This document shows positions 1-7,066 of a DNA stretch of 10,323 nt, piece by piece (the first letter of the stretch is position 1; the number at the start of each line of letters is the position of its first letter). The stretch is from NCBI GenBank assembly GCA_031278025.1, contig JAITLF010000364.1, positions 1 through 10,323 of the forward strand, read 5' to 3'. A model generated the notes under the pieces. The model did no database searches. It was not told where the DNA came from and worked only from the letters and a program-made list of their open reading frames with translations. Source of the stretch: Treponema sp. (GTDB lineage Bacteria; Spirochaetota; Spirochaetia; Treponematales; Breznakiellaceae). The position numbers were made by a program, and so were the translations under genes.

Positions 1-298
1 AAAAAGTTTTATAACCGGCGGTAGAAGTTTTCCAGCCGCTTTTGCACGTCATACAGGCGCCTTTACACGTTCCGGACCAGGGCCGCGTAACGGCGGAGGC
101 TCCGGCGGCGGCTCCGCGGGAGGCGCTTTCGGGAATAGGGCAATGCGCCCGCCCCGCGCCCCCTTGCTGCGCCCGCCCGCGGCGGTTTTCCTTTGTATAA
201 AAATCAAAACGGGATTATACTACAAACCGGAAGTAACCGGCGCCGTATACATGCGCGCGTTGGCAATAGGACGAATTCATCATAAGATGGGGTTGCGT
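1..298. other. GC-rich leading region without a supported gene
   Basis: No convincing gene is visible. At the left edge a plus-strand frame reads KKFYNRR and stops at 22-24; this could be the tail of a gene entering from the left but is too short to support. From about 90 to 185 the sequence is dominated by GGC/GCC/CGC triplets, giving Gly-rich or Pro-rich translations in several frames, as expected of low-complexity GC-rich DNA. The plus frame of the next gene is open through this stretch from a possible ATG at 143, but that extension lacks a ribosome site and reads unlike protein. The only other signal is a candidate promoter at 193-221. Confidence 0.5.
193..221 (+). promoter_or_regulatory. 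Candidate promoter for the SCP2-like/aminotransferase unit
   Basis: TTGTAT (193-198) and TATACT (216-221) are separated by exactly 17 nt. The -10 matches the sigma-70 consensus at 5 of 6 positions, the -35 at only 3 of 6. Transcription would start near 228 and leave a leader of about 70 nt before the ATG at 299. The surrounding AT-rich island inside GC-rich DNA supports a promoter. On the opposite strand the same place contains a perfect TATAAT (214-219) but no good -35. Confidence 0.4.
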
Positions 299-1087
299 AT
301 GAAAGAACCTGAAACCTTGGCGTATATTAACCTGTACGGCCTCCTGGGGGCCCTCAAGGACCTCTGCGCCCTTTCCCCGGAGGCGCGGCGCCTGGCGGAT
401 ACCGCGGCCTTGCCGGGAGGCAAGGCCCTTACCGTCGGCTTTGTGGTAAAAAACGGCCCGGCCATGACCCTGCGCTTTGGCGGCGGGTCATGCGAGCCTG
501 AAATCGGCGAGGGGCCTTGTACCATCAGGCTTCCTTTTTCATCCTGCGCGAAATTTAACGGCCTGATAGACGGGACGGTAACGCCTATTCCCACCAAAGG
601 GTTTACCAAAGTGCGGTTCCTCACCAAAAACTTTATGGAACTCACCCGGATACTGGAAAAGTACCTGCGGGCTTCTCCGGAAGACCTGGCGGAACCGGAT
701 TTCTTCAAGGCGAGTACCGCCGTCATGTTCTTCCTTATCGCCCAGGCGGTGGTTCAGATCGGAAACCACGACAAGATAGGCCGGTTTACGGCTTCCAACA
801 TGGTGGACGGGGTTGCGGCGCTTTCCATTGCGAACTATGACGGCGGCGCGCCGCTGCAGGCGGGGATAGTGGTAAAGGATCACGTTTTGTCCCTCACCAG
901 GGAGCTGCCCGGCCATTACCACGCGCTCATGGAGTTCAGCGGGCTGCGCCTGACCCGCGACCTGTTCGACGGGAAGGTGAGCGCCCTGGGCTGTGTGGGT
1001 CAGGGCCTCATCACCATGCGGGGCAACCTGGGGATGTTGGATAATATCAACCGTATTCTGGACCGTGCGGCGGTCTATTTAGCCTGA
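299..1087 (+). CDS. SCP2-like (sterol carrier protein 2 fold) protein, two tandem domains
   Basis: 262 residues from ATG 299, with GGGG at 289-292 as a weak ribosome site; the frame is open back to 143 but those residues look non-protein. The first half (about 45-125) has the SCP2-type pattern of beta strands followed by FNGLIDGTVTPIP and KGFTKVRFLTKNF, then an amphipathic helix. The second half (about 165-262) appears to repeat the fold, with LFDGKVSAL and GLITMRGNLGMLDNI matching the typical end of an SCP2 domain, where a Gly-Lys loop precedes a strand and a C-terminal helix. SCP2 domains bind lipids or other hydrophobic ligands; the ligand here is unknown. No signal peptide or membrane segment is seen, so it is probably cytoplasmic. 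The gene lies 14 nt before the aminotransferase gene and is surely cotranscribed with it, suggesting a shared pathway. Family assignment is by pattern only, and the tandem-domain reading is inference. Confidence 0.72.
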   Translation: MKEPETLAYINLYGLLGALKDLCALSPEARRLADTAALPGGKALTVGFVVKNGPAMTLRFGGGSCEPEIGEGPCTIRLPFSSCAKFNGLIDGTVTPIPTKGFTKVRFLTKNFMELTRILEKYLRASPEDLAEPDFFKASTAVMFFLIAQAVVQIGNHDKIGRFTASNMVDGVAALSIANYDGGAPLQAGIVVKDHVLSLTRELPGHYHALMEFSGLRLTRDLFDGKVSALGCVGQGLITMRGNLGMLDNINRILDRAAVYLA

Positions 1088-1101
1088 AGGAGGGCGCCGG
1101 T

Positions 1102-2340
1102 ATGGGATTTTCGATTAACACGTATGAAAACAGCGCGGCGGAGTATCAGCGGGCCCTCAAGGTCATCCCTTCGGGAATCTATGGGCATCAGGGACCGGCG
1201 GAAGGGTGTTTTGTGCCGGTTACGGCCTTCCCCTTCTTTTCCGGGCGGGCTAAAGGTTCCTATTTCTGGGATGTTGACGGGAACCGGTTCATTGATTACA
1301 TGTGCGCCTACGGTCCCAATGTATTGGGGTACAACGACGACGAGGTAGATGAAGCTGCGGCGAAACAGCGGAGCCTGGGGGACTGCATTACCGCCCCCTC
1401 CGCCCGGATGATAGATTTCGCGGAGCTCTTGGTGGAGACCGTTGCCAGCGCCGATTGGGCTTTCTTCGCCAAAAACGGGGGGGACGCTACCACCCTGGCG
1501 GTGATAACCGCCAGGGCCTATACCCGCCGTAAGAAGATCGTCTTTTTTAAGGGGTATTACCACGGGGTGGCCCCCTGGACCCAGAAGATCGATTATCCGG
1601 GTATTCTGGAAGAGGATGTGATCAACAACATCTACGCGCCGTGGAACGACTATGAAAAGCTGGCCGAAATTTTTGAGGAAAACAAGGGAGAAATAGCCGC
1701 GGTTATCTCTCAGCCCTACCTTCACGGGAATTTCGCCGACAACCAGCTTCCCGCCGAAGGGTTCTGGCAAAAGGTGCGCAAACTCTGCACCGATACCGGG
1801 ACGGTGCTTGTCATCGACGATGTGCGGGCGGGTTTCAGGCTGGACCTGGCCGGCAGCGACCACTTCTTCGGCTTCGAGGCGGACCTCATCTGTTTCTGTA
1901 AGGCCCTGGCCAACGGGTACAACGTGAGCGCCCTCTGCGGCAAGGAATTCCTCAGAAATACCGTGAGCGGCCTTACCTATACCGGGAGCTACTGGCTTTC
2001 CGCCGTTCCCTTTGCGGCAGGGATAGCCTGCATTCGGAAGATGAAGCGCCTGGACCTGCCCCGGCTGCTCCACGAAAAGGGAACGCGCTTGAAAGAAGGG
2101 CTCATCGGGGCGGCAAAAAAATACGGATGGGACCTACGGGTAACCGGCGCTCCCGCCCTGTTTTACCTTCGCATAGCCGACGACGATTCCCTTATGCTTC
2201 ATCAGCGTTGGGTTGCGGAAATGGTAAAGCGGGGTATATATCTCACCAATCATCACAACCATTTCCTTAACGCATCCTTGAGCGACGAGGATATCAAACT
2301 GACCCTTGAAGTTGCAGATGAAGCTTTCTCGGTTTTATGA
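1102..2340 (+). CDS. Class III PLP-dependent aminotransferase, glutamate-1-semialdehyde aminomutase-like
   Basis: 412 residues, about the length of GSAM (HemL). Ribosome site GAAGGAGGG (1086-1094) lies 7 nt before the ATG. Fold type I class III features are clear: KNGGDATT (124-131) in place of the NSGTEA phosphate-binding loop, KGYYHGV (150-156), VIDDVRAGFR (237-246) with D239 as the PLP pyridine-nitrogen ligand, and FCKALANGY (265-273) with K267 as the likely Schiff-base lysine. Compared with true GSAM several signature positions differ: the Glu of VEP is Gln (ISQP, 202-205), DEV is DDV, and the loop after the lysine lacks the Gly-rich GGGLPVG pattern. Treponemes generally lack tetrapyrrole synthesis, so a HemL role is doubtful; a transaminase or aminomutase acting with the upstream SCP2-like protein is likelier. 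Automatic pipelines would probably call it hemL. The substrate cannot be told from sequence. Confidence 0.87.
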   Translation: MGFSINTYENSAAEYQRALKVIPSGIYGHQGPAEGCFVPVTAFPFFSGRAKGSYFWDVDGNRFIDYMCAYGPNVLGYNDDEVDEAAAKQRSLGDCITAPSARMIDFAELLVETVASADWAFFAKNGGDATTLAVITARAYTRRKKIVFFKGYYHGVAPWTQKIDYPGILEEDVINNIYAPWNDYEKLAEIFEENKGEIAAVISQPYLHGNFADNQLPAEGFWQKVRKLCTDTGTVLVIDDVRAGFRLDLAGSDHFFGFEADLICFCKALANGYNVSALCGKEFLRNTVSGLTYTGSYWLSAVPFAAGIACIRKMKRLDLPRLLHEKGTRLKEGLIGAAKKYGWDLRVTGAPALFYLRIADDDSLMLHQRWVAEMVKRGIYLTNHHNHFLNASLSDEDIKLTLEVADEAFSVL

Positions 2341-2377
2341 GCCAAACTCCGTGGGGTCTAAGGTTCCCCGGCTGGGT

Positions 2378-2424
2378 GTTGCGGGGCAGGTCCCCGCAGC
2401 GATAATTGTTGCAAAGCCCCGCAA
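2378..2424 (+). other. GC hairpin with an alternative 3' partner, downstream of the aminotransferase gene
   Basis: GTTGCGGGG (2378-2386) pairs with CCCCGCAGC (2392-2400) around a 5-nt loop, with one G-T wobble. A second copy of the 3' arm, CCCCGCAA (2417-2424), could pair instead with TTGCGGGG (2379-2386), perfectly over 8 bp. There is no T-run, so it is not a canonical intrinsic terminator. It lies upstream of the candidate nifS promoter, so it most likely protects or ends the aminotransferase mRNA. A switch between the two pairings is possible but unproven. Confidence 0.35.
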
Positions 2425-2429
2425 ACTCC

Positions 2430-2458
2430 TAGCCAAATCCCGAGAAACTTAGTATAGT
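2430..2458 (+). promoter_or_regulatory. Candidate nifS promoter
   Basis: TAGCCA (2430-2435) and TATAGT (2453-2458) are 17 nt apart; they match the sigma-70 -35 at 4 of 6 and -10 at 5 of 6. The start point would be near 2465, giving a leader of about 40 nt with the ribosome site GGGGAG at 2495-2500, 6 nt from the ATG. The AT-rich tract 2451-2475 just downstream includes the palindrome TATTAATA and could hold an operator, but no known regulator site is recognised. Confidence 0.45.
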
Positions 2459-2506
2459 ATTATTATTAATATCATAAGAACGGTAGGGATTACCGGGGAG
2501 TAAACA

Positions 2507-3712
2507 ATGCCGGTACAAAGAATATATATGGACTATAACGCGACCACGCCGCTTAAAGACGAGGTGAAGGCCGCGTTGATTGAAGACCTTGGCATCTACG
2601 GGAACGCCTCCAGTATGCACGCCGACGGACGTTTGGCCCATGCACGGGTGGAAGAAGCCCGGCAGGCGATTGGCGCCCTTATAGGCGGACCTGCACAGGG
2701 AATCATCTTTACTTCCGGCGGGTCGGAATCGAACAATACGGTTTTCCAGACTATACGCAGCCTGGCAAGCGGTCCTGATGGAAGCCCCGTAACGGGGGGT
2801 AAAACCGAAATTATCACCACCACGGTTGAGCATCCCTGTGTGCTGAATTCCGCACAATACCTTGCTTCTCTGGGCTTTACGGTAACTTTCCTGCCGGTGG
2901 ACGAGTTCGGCAAGATCCGGATGGATGCCTTTGAAGCCGCATTGAGCGAAAAAACCCTCTTTGTGTCCGTGATGATGGCTAACAACGAGATAGGCACCAT
3001 TCAGGATATTAAGGCGATTACTGCGGCGGCTCATAAGAAGGGGGCCTGGGTTCATACCGACGCGGTTCAGGCTGTGGGGAAGATTCCGGTGAATGTGGGA
3101 GACCTGGGGATAGACTACCTTACCATGTCGGCCCACAAGATATACGGACCCAAGGGCATAGGCGCTCTGTTTGTACGGCAGGGAGCGCCCCTCCTGCCGC
3201 TGATCCGGGGAGGCCACCAGGAAGACGGTTACCGGGCGGGGACCTACAACAACCTGGGCATACTGGGATTCGGCAAGGCTGCGGAGCTGGCCCTGGCCGG
3301 CCTTGATGCCTACGGCGCGGAGATGCGGCGGCTTAGGGACCGGCTGAAGGACGGGCTGATGAAAAACGTCCCCGCCATCAAGGTGAACGGGCATGACAGC
3401 GATGTCCTCCCCAATACCCTGAATGTTTCTTTCCCCGGTGCGGAGGGGGAATCCATACTTCTGGCCTTGGACCTTGCGGGAATAGAGGTTTCTACCGGTT
3501 CGGCCTGCGCCTCCGGCAGCCTTGAACCTTCCCATGTGCTTTTGGCCATAGGGGTCGGGCCAGAGCTTGCCCACGGTTCCATCCGTTTCAGTCTTGGCGG
3601 GGGGCTTACGGCGAAGGATATAGACTATGTGATTGAGACCCTCCCGCCTATCATAGCGCGGTTCAGAGCCATGTCTACAGTTTCGCCGAAAATCCCGGCT
3701 AAGACCCCGTAA
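2507..3712 (+). CDS. nifS: Cysteine desulfurase (NifS/IscS family)
   Basis: 401 residues, normal family length, starting MPVQRIYMDYNATTPL as NifS/IscS proteins do. It uses PLP to remove sulfur from L-cysteine as an enzyme persulfide for Fe-S cluster assembly. Visible sites: SGGSESNN (70-77) binding the PLP phosphate, H109 in TVEHPCV stacking on the cofactor, NNEIGT (159-164), D185 and Q188 in HTDAVQ, SAHKIYGPKG (208-217) with Schiff-base K211, R243 in YRAGT binding substrate carboxylate, and persulfide-forming C334 in STGSACASGSLEPSHVL. The short spacer between the active Cys and SxxP places it in the group I (NifS/IscS) class rather than SufS. nifU follows after 9 nt, with its ribosome site overlapping the nifS stop codon. 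The symbol reflects family; no nitrogenase gene is present, so a housekeeping role is likely. Confidence 0.95.
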   Translation: MPVQRIYMDYNATTPLKDEVKAALIEDLGIYGNASSMHADGRLAHARVEEARQAIGALIGGPAQGIIFTSGGSESNNTVFQTIRSLASGPDGSPVTGGKTEIITTTVEHPCVLNSAQYLASLGFTVTFLPVDEFGKIRMDAFEAALSEKTLFVSVMMANNEIGTIQDIKAITAAAHKKGAWVHTDAVQAVGKIPVNVGDLGIDYLTMSAHKIYGPKGIGALFVRQGAPLLPLIRGGHQEDGYRAGTYNNLGILGFGKAAELALAGLDAYGAEMRRLRDRLKDGLMKNVPAIKVNGHDSDVLPNTLNVSFPGAEGESILLALDLAGIEVSTGSACASGSLEPSHVLLAIGVGPELAHGSIRFSLGGGLTAKDIDYVIETLPPIIARFRAMSTVSPKIPAKTP

Positions 3713-3721
3713 GGAGCTTTT

Positions 3722-4315
3722 ATGTCAGACTGGATATATTCGGACATAGTTAGGGATCATTTTACCCATCCCCGGAATGTTTTAATGGAGGATGAATCCT
3801 CCTTTGATGCCGACGCACGGGGACAGACGGGAAACATAAAATGCGGGGATGAGATGCTCATGCTTCTCAAGATAGACGGGGATATTATCACCGACGTCCG
3901 GTGGAAGACGTACGGCTGCGCCAGCGCCATCGCCTCTACCAGCGTCCTGTCGGAAATGATCAAGGGAATGAGCATTAAGGACGCCTACGCCGTACGGCCC
4001 CAGGACCTGGTGGAACAACTGGGCGGCCTTCCGGAATACAAGATACACTGCTCCGTCTTGGGGGATAAGGCTTTGCGGTCCGCCATTGACGATTACCTTG
4101 CGAAAACCGGCCGGTCCGGCCTCTTTACGGAACCGTCCACGGAAATCTGCCACTGTCTTTCCATTACCGATAAGGACTTGGAGGAAGCCTTTCGCCAGGG
4201 CGCCCGTACCTGGGAGGCTCTAAGGGAGGCTACCAAAATAGGCTCCGTCTGCGGCGGCTGTAAAGAAAAAGCCCTGGAGTTGCTCCACGAATTTACCCAC
4301 ATTTACGGGTCATAG
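3722..4315 (+). CDS. nifU: NifU-like Fe-S scaffold: IscU domain plus BFD-type [2Fe-2S] domain
   Basis: 197 residues with ribosome site AAGGAG (3711-3716). Residues 1-125 are an IscU/NifU_N scaffold: cluster ligands C41 (KCGDEM, with D43), C66 (YGCASAIAS) and C110 (KIHCSVL, with K107 and H109). Residues 140-195 are a BFD-like [2Fe-2S] domain with CHC (143-145) and VCGGCK (C177, C180), matching the central permanent-cluster domain of full NifU. The C-terminal Nfu thioredoxin-fold domain of Azotobacter-type NifU (about 300 aa) is absent, and the frame ends cleanly, so this is a two-domain architecture rather than a visible truncation. It receives sulfur from NifS, encoded immediately upstream and translationally close, and builds clusters for transfer. 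Expected in the cytoplasm. Confidence 0.93.
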   Translation: MSDWIYSDIVRDHFTHPRNVLMEDESSFDADARGQTGNIKCGDEMLMLLKIDGDIITDVRWKTYGCASAIASTSVLSEMIKGMSIKDAYAVRPQDLVEQLGGLPEYKIHCSVLGDKALRSAIDDYLAKTGRSGLFTEPSTEICHCLSITDKDLEEAFRQGARTWEALREATKIGSVCGGCKEKALELLHEFTHIYGS

Positions 4316-4402
4316 CTCCCGGTAACGGTCCGCGCCTCTGATGCGTGCGGGAAGGGAACCTTAGCGGAGAATTCACTCGGTGCGTAGGGTGAGTTGATAG
4401 TA

Positions 4403-4522
4403 GAGGCTGTTCCAAAACCCGCGCCAGCTTTCCGCACGCCGATTTTCACGATCGTGAACGCTTCATTTTTGATCAAGAATACCAGGGTGCTGAACTCAAG
4501 GCGCGGGTTTTGGAACAGTCTC
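4403..4522. mobile_element. MITE-like element with 23-bp terminal inverted repeats and AGTA target duplication
   Basis: The first 23 nt (4403-4425, beginning GAGGCTGTTCCAAAA) and last 23 nt (4500-4522, ending TTTTGGAACAGTCTC) are inverted copies with a single mismatch. They are flanked by AGTA on both sides (4399-4402 and 4523-4526), as expected of a target-site duplication; a 5-bp AGTAG reading is also possible because G follows. The 74-nt core has no ORF but holds two perfect palindromes, TTCACGATCGTGAA (4445-4458) and TTGATCAA (4469-4476). It is far too short to encode a transposase, so it would be a non-autonomous element moved in trans. I do not recognise the parent IS family. It lies between the 3' ends of nifU and the GNAT gene and could fold into a long stem on either strand. 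Confidence 0.8.
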
Positions 4523-5393
4523 AGTAGGTAATCCGGTAATCCCCGGCGTTCATAAAGCCGAGGCGGTGATATACCGCCCTGGCTGCGGCGTTCTGTTTTT
4601 TTACGAAGAGAGACACCCCTTTTCCCCGGTCAATGAGTTCCCCCACCAGGGTCGCGGTCATAATCGTGGCTATCCCCAGGCCCCGGTAATCCGGTTGCAC
4701 ATACACGCCGCCTATCTGGTACCGGGTAAAGGATTCGGCGTTGGTGTTGGCCTTGCCCACAATACGGCCGTCGAGGCAGGCCACAAGAGTATGTTCCCGG
4801 CGGACAATACGTTCCAAGGTTAAGCGGCAGGAAGCGGGATTAAAAGCCGCGCCTGGGAACAGTACCTCCTCCTGTTCATACGCCGCCTGAAGGGGGAACA
4901 GGGCGTCTAGGTCCGTCTCTTCCGGTAGCCTGAGGACCATGCCGGGCAATCCCCTGGGTAAAGCCCCGGCCCAGGGTTTCCGGTCCGTATACATAAGGTC
5001 GAAGTCGATATGGCTACTGGCCCGCCGCCTTGTCTTGCTTAGGAAGTTGTCAAAGACCTCCACGTCGCCGGTAACGCCCTGGACGGAATGTATGGGGATA
5101 CGGTTCAAAAAACGTCCAAGAAAGCGGGGCGCCGGAACATTCTTGTTTTCCCCTAAGACAGGAATAAGGGAACTGCGATTATGCAACAAAAGGGAAACGA
5201 TATTTCCCGCCGCATCGGGCAGAAACCATGCGTGGACGGTCTTTTCCGCCTGTATGAAACAGGCGCAGGCGGTTACGCAGTGTTTCTCCCGTTCCTTGAG
5301 AAAAGATTCGGCAGCCGGAAAGTCCTGCTTTTTCAGCGTATGCCAGTAGTAAGAGCGCCGGCGGTGCCGAAAAAGGGAAGAGAAACCGCTCAT
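4521..5393 (-). CDS. GNAT-family N-acetyltransferase, two-domain
   Basis: 290 residues. The C-terminal half (about 150-290) is a GNAT domain that transfers acetyl from acetyl-CoA: VACLDGRIVGKANTN (204-218) forms the first strands, GGVYVQPDYRGLGIAT (228-243) is motif A with the RGLGIA acetyl-CoA pyrophosphate loop, and VKKQNAAARAVYHRLGF (264-280) is motif B. The first 145 residues are a separate domain, probably a degenerate GNAT or substrate-recognition module, starting with a basic stretch. The substrate is unknown. The start overlaps the stop of the hexosaminidase gene in an ATGA, implying translational coupling. The stop codon is made by the adjoining MITE: its T and A come from target duplication and element end. 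Without the insertion the frame would continue YQLTLRTE and stop at 4373-4375, so the native C-terminus was likely 8 residues longer. The loss is distal to the motifs and probably tolerated. Confidence 0.88.
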   Translation of the reverse strand: MSGFSSLFRHRRRSYYWHTLKKQDFPAAESFLKEREKHCVTACACFIQAEKTVHAWFLPDAAGNIVSLLLHNRSSLIPVLGENKNVPAPRFLGRFLNRIPIHSVQGVTGDVEVFDNFLSKTRRRASSHIDFDLMYTDRKPWAGALPRGLPGMVLRLPEETDLDALFPLQAAYEQEEVLFPGAAFNPASCRLTLERIVRREHTLVACLDGRIVGKANTNAESFTRYQIGGVYVQPDYRGLGIATIMTATLVGELIDRGKGVSLFVKKQNAAARAVYHRLGFMNAGDYRITY

Positions 5394-7066
5394 CCTGGGA
5401 AGGGGAGCCTTCCCCGTCCGGGAATACGGCCCAGGAGAACGGAAAAACCCGCCCGGAAGGATTCGGGGGCGTAGCTGTAGACCGCTATGGCCCCGTCGGC
5501 CCAGGAGGCTTCCTCTAGGTATACCGGACTCAGTACGGACAGGATGATGATCCGCTTCCCCAGGGGCCGCAAAGCCTGGAGCTGGCTCAGTCCCGCCGCA
5601 TCGGAAAGACAGAAGATGATGGTATCAGCTGACCGTGCATAGTTTACCAGATCGGGTATCCGATCCGGCGCATACCAGTAAGCGGACGCCCCTGGATAGG
5701 CTTTTCTGCCTATGGAGAAGAAGTCCAGATACTGGCCAGCCAGGAGCACTTTCCCCGCCTTGTCGGGACTGAGGGGGATGACCGGTTCCGGCCCGGGGTC
5801 GCCTGAGGGGTTTGCGGCCCCTTTCACTACCGTAACGCTCCGGGCCGCCATCTCCAGAAAGAAGGCGGCGCCTTCCGGGTCAGGCAGACTGGTCTCCACC
5901 TTACGCATATCCGGTACATAGGGAACCGCTTTCTCCCCCTTCAGATAGGTGAGCTTTGCCGTCAGAATCCTCATGGCGGCGTTCCGGACCCGGGATCGAA
6001 ACTCCGGCTCCTGTGTCATGGCCGCCGCCAGGGATGTCCAGACCGGATCGCTCATGTTGGGGGTTTTGGACAGGAGGACGATGTCGTTTCCCGCGAGGAG
6101 GGCCTGTTTCGCCGCCTGGGAAACACTCCCGGCGCTTACAGCCGCTCCGTTCATCATGAGATCGTCGGTTATGATAAGCCCTTCGTAACCAATGCGATCC
6201 CGCAGTATATCCCGGAGAAACCAGGGTGAAAGGGAAGCCGGGGTTGTGGCATCTAAAATATTGGGAAACGCCAGATGACCACTCATGATAGCGGGAATCT
6301 TTTCCCGGGACAGGATGCGGTAGGGGATCAATTCCCGGTCCCACAGGACTTCAAAGGAAGCGTCGATTTCCGGGAGTACCCCGTGGGAATCCAGGGCCGT
6401 ATCCCCGTGCCCGGGATAGTGTTTCGCCGTGGAGATGATCCCCGCCGCCGCCTGGCCTTTCACAAAGGCCGCCCCCAGGATGCCCGCCTGCACGGGATCG
6501 CTCCCAAAAGCACGGGGGCCTATCAGGGTAGAATCCCGGTTGGTGTAAAGATCCACCGTAGGGGCAAAGTTCATATTGATCCCCAGGATCGCCAGTTCCC
6601 GGCCTATGTAATACCCCGACAAGTAGGCGTCCCGTGGATATCCCGAAGCGCCTATGGCCATGTTCCCCGGCGTTTCACTGGTGATTCCTTTCACATGTCG
6701 GATCCATCCCCCTTCCTGATCCGTTGCCACCAGCAGGGGAATCCCCAACTCTCTTTGCAGAGCGGTCTCCTGAAGAATCCCCACAGTTTCGGCAAGCTTC
6801 CGGGTATCTCCGGTGTTCCAGCCGAAAATTTTGATCCCTCCGATGTCCCGGTCCCGTATCCAGTCCATGATGAGGGGGGAAGGCTCCGCGCCGACCCAAC
6901 CCAGCATGAAAGTCTGGGCCAGGGCCTGCTCATCGGTCATACGATCCAGGATACGGAGGGCCAGAACTTCGGGCGGTTCAGGAGAAGTAAAATCCTGGGG
7001 AAAACCGGGGACGGCCGGCATCAGAATGAAGACCGCTCCGAGAAGCGCCGGGATGGAGCGTTTCAC
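5390..7066 (-). CDS. nagZ: Secreted glycoside hydrolase family 3 beta-N-acetylhexosaminidase (NagZ-like)
   Basis: 558 residues from a GTG start, with AAGGTGAAG upstream as ribosome site. Residues 1-24 form a signal peptide (Lys-Arg then a hydrophobic core ending near GFPQ), so the enzyme is expected outside the cytoplasm. The GH3 barrel spans about 30-375: TDQEGGWIRH (115-124), KHYPGHGDTALDSHG (215-229) with the Asp226-His228 acid/base dyad typical of NagZ-type hexosaminidases, and LIITDDLMM (297-305) with D301 as nucleophile. About 385-558 is a C-terminal alpha/beta domain, as in the two-domain Bacillus NagZ. It should release terminal beta-linked GlcNAc, for example from peptidoglycan or chitin fragments. 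The GTGA overlap with the trxB stop and ATGA overlap with the GNAT start put it in the middle of a three-gene operon. The symbol is by family. Confidence 0.93.
   Translation of the reverse strand: MKRSIPALLGAVFILMPAVPGFPQDFTSPEPPEVLALRILDRMTDEQALAQTFMLGWVGAEPSPLIMDWIRDRDIGGIKIFGWNTGDTRKLAETVGILQETALQRELGIPLLVATDQEGGWIRHVKGITSETPGNMAIGASGYPRDAYLSGYYIGRELAILGINMNFAPTVDLYTNRDSTLIGPRAFGSDPVQAGILGAAFVKGQAAAGIISTAKHYPGHGDTALDSHGVLPEIDASFEVLWDRELIPYRILSREKIPAIMSGHLAFPNILDATTPASLSPWFLRDILRDRIGYEGLIITDDLMMNGAAVSAGSVSQAAKQALLAGNDIVLLSKTPNMSDPVWTSLAAAMTQEPEFRSRVRNAAMRILTAKLTYLKGEKAVPYVPDMRKVETSLPDPEGAAFFLEMAARSVTVVKGAANPSGDPGPEPVIPLSPDKAGKVLLAGQYLDFFSIGRKAYPGASAYWYAPDRIPDLVNYARSADTIIFCLSDAAGLSQLQALRPLGKRIIILSVLSPVYLEEASWADGAIAVYSYAPESFRAGFSVLLGRIPGRGRLPFPG

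Noticed and set aside
1..24. KKFYNRR tail of an upstream plus-strand gene
   Set aside because: Seven codons at the window edge cannot distinguish a gene end from chance.
1075..2073. Long minus-strand open frame (332 codons) antisense to the aminotransferase gene
   Set aside because: It mirrors a GC-biased real gene, has no recognisable domain, and reads with the Gly/Pro/His-rich composition typical of antisense frames.
2429..3574. Minus-strand open frame (381 codons) antisense to nifS
   Set aside because: nifS has every catalytic motif; the opposite frame has none and no ribosome site.
2507..4315. Nitrogen-fixation cluster
   Set aside because: Only nifS/nifU-type genes are present, which also serve general Fe-S assembly; no nifH, nifD, nifK or nifB is in the window.
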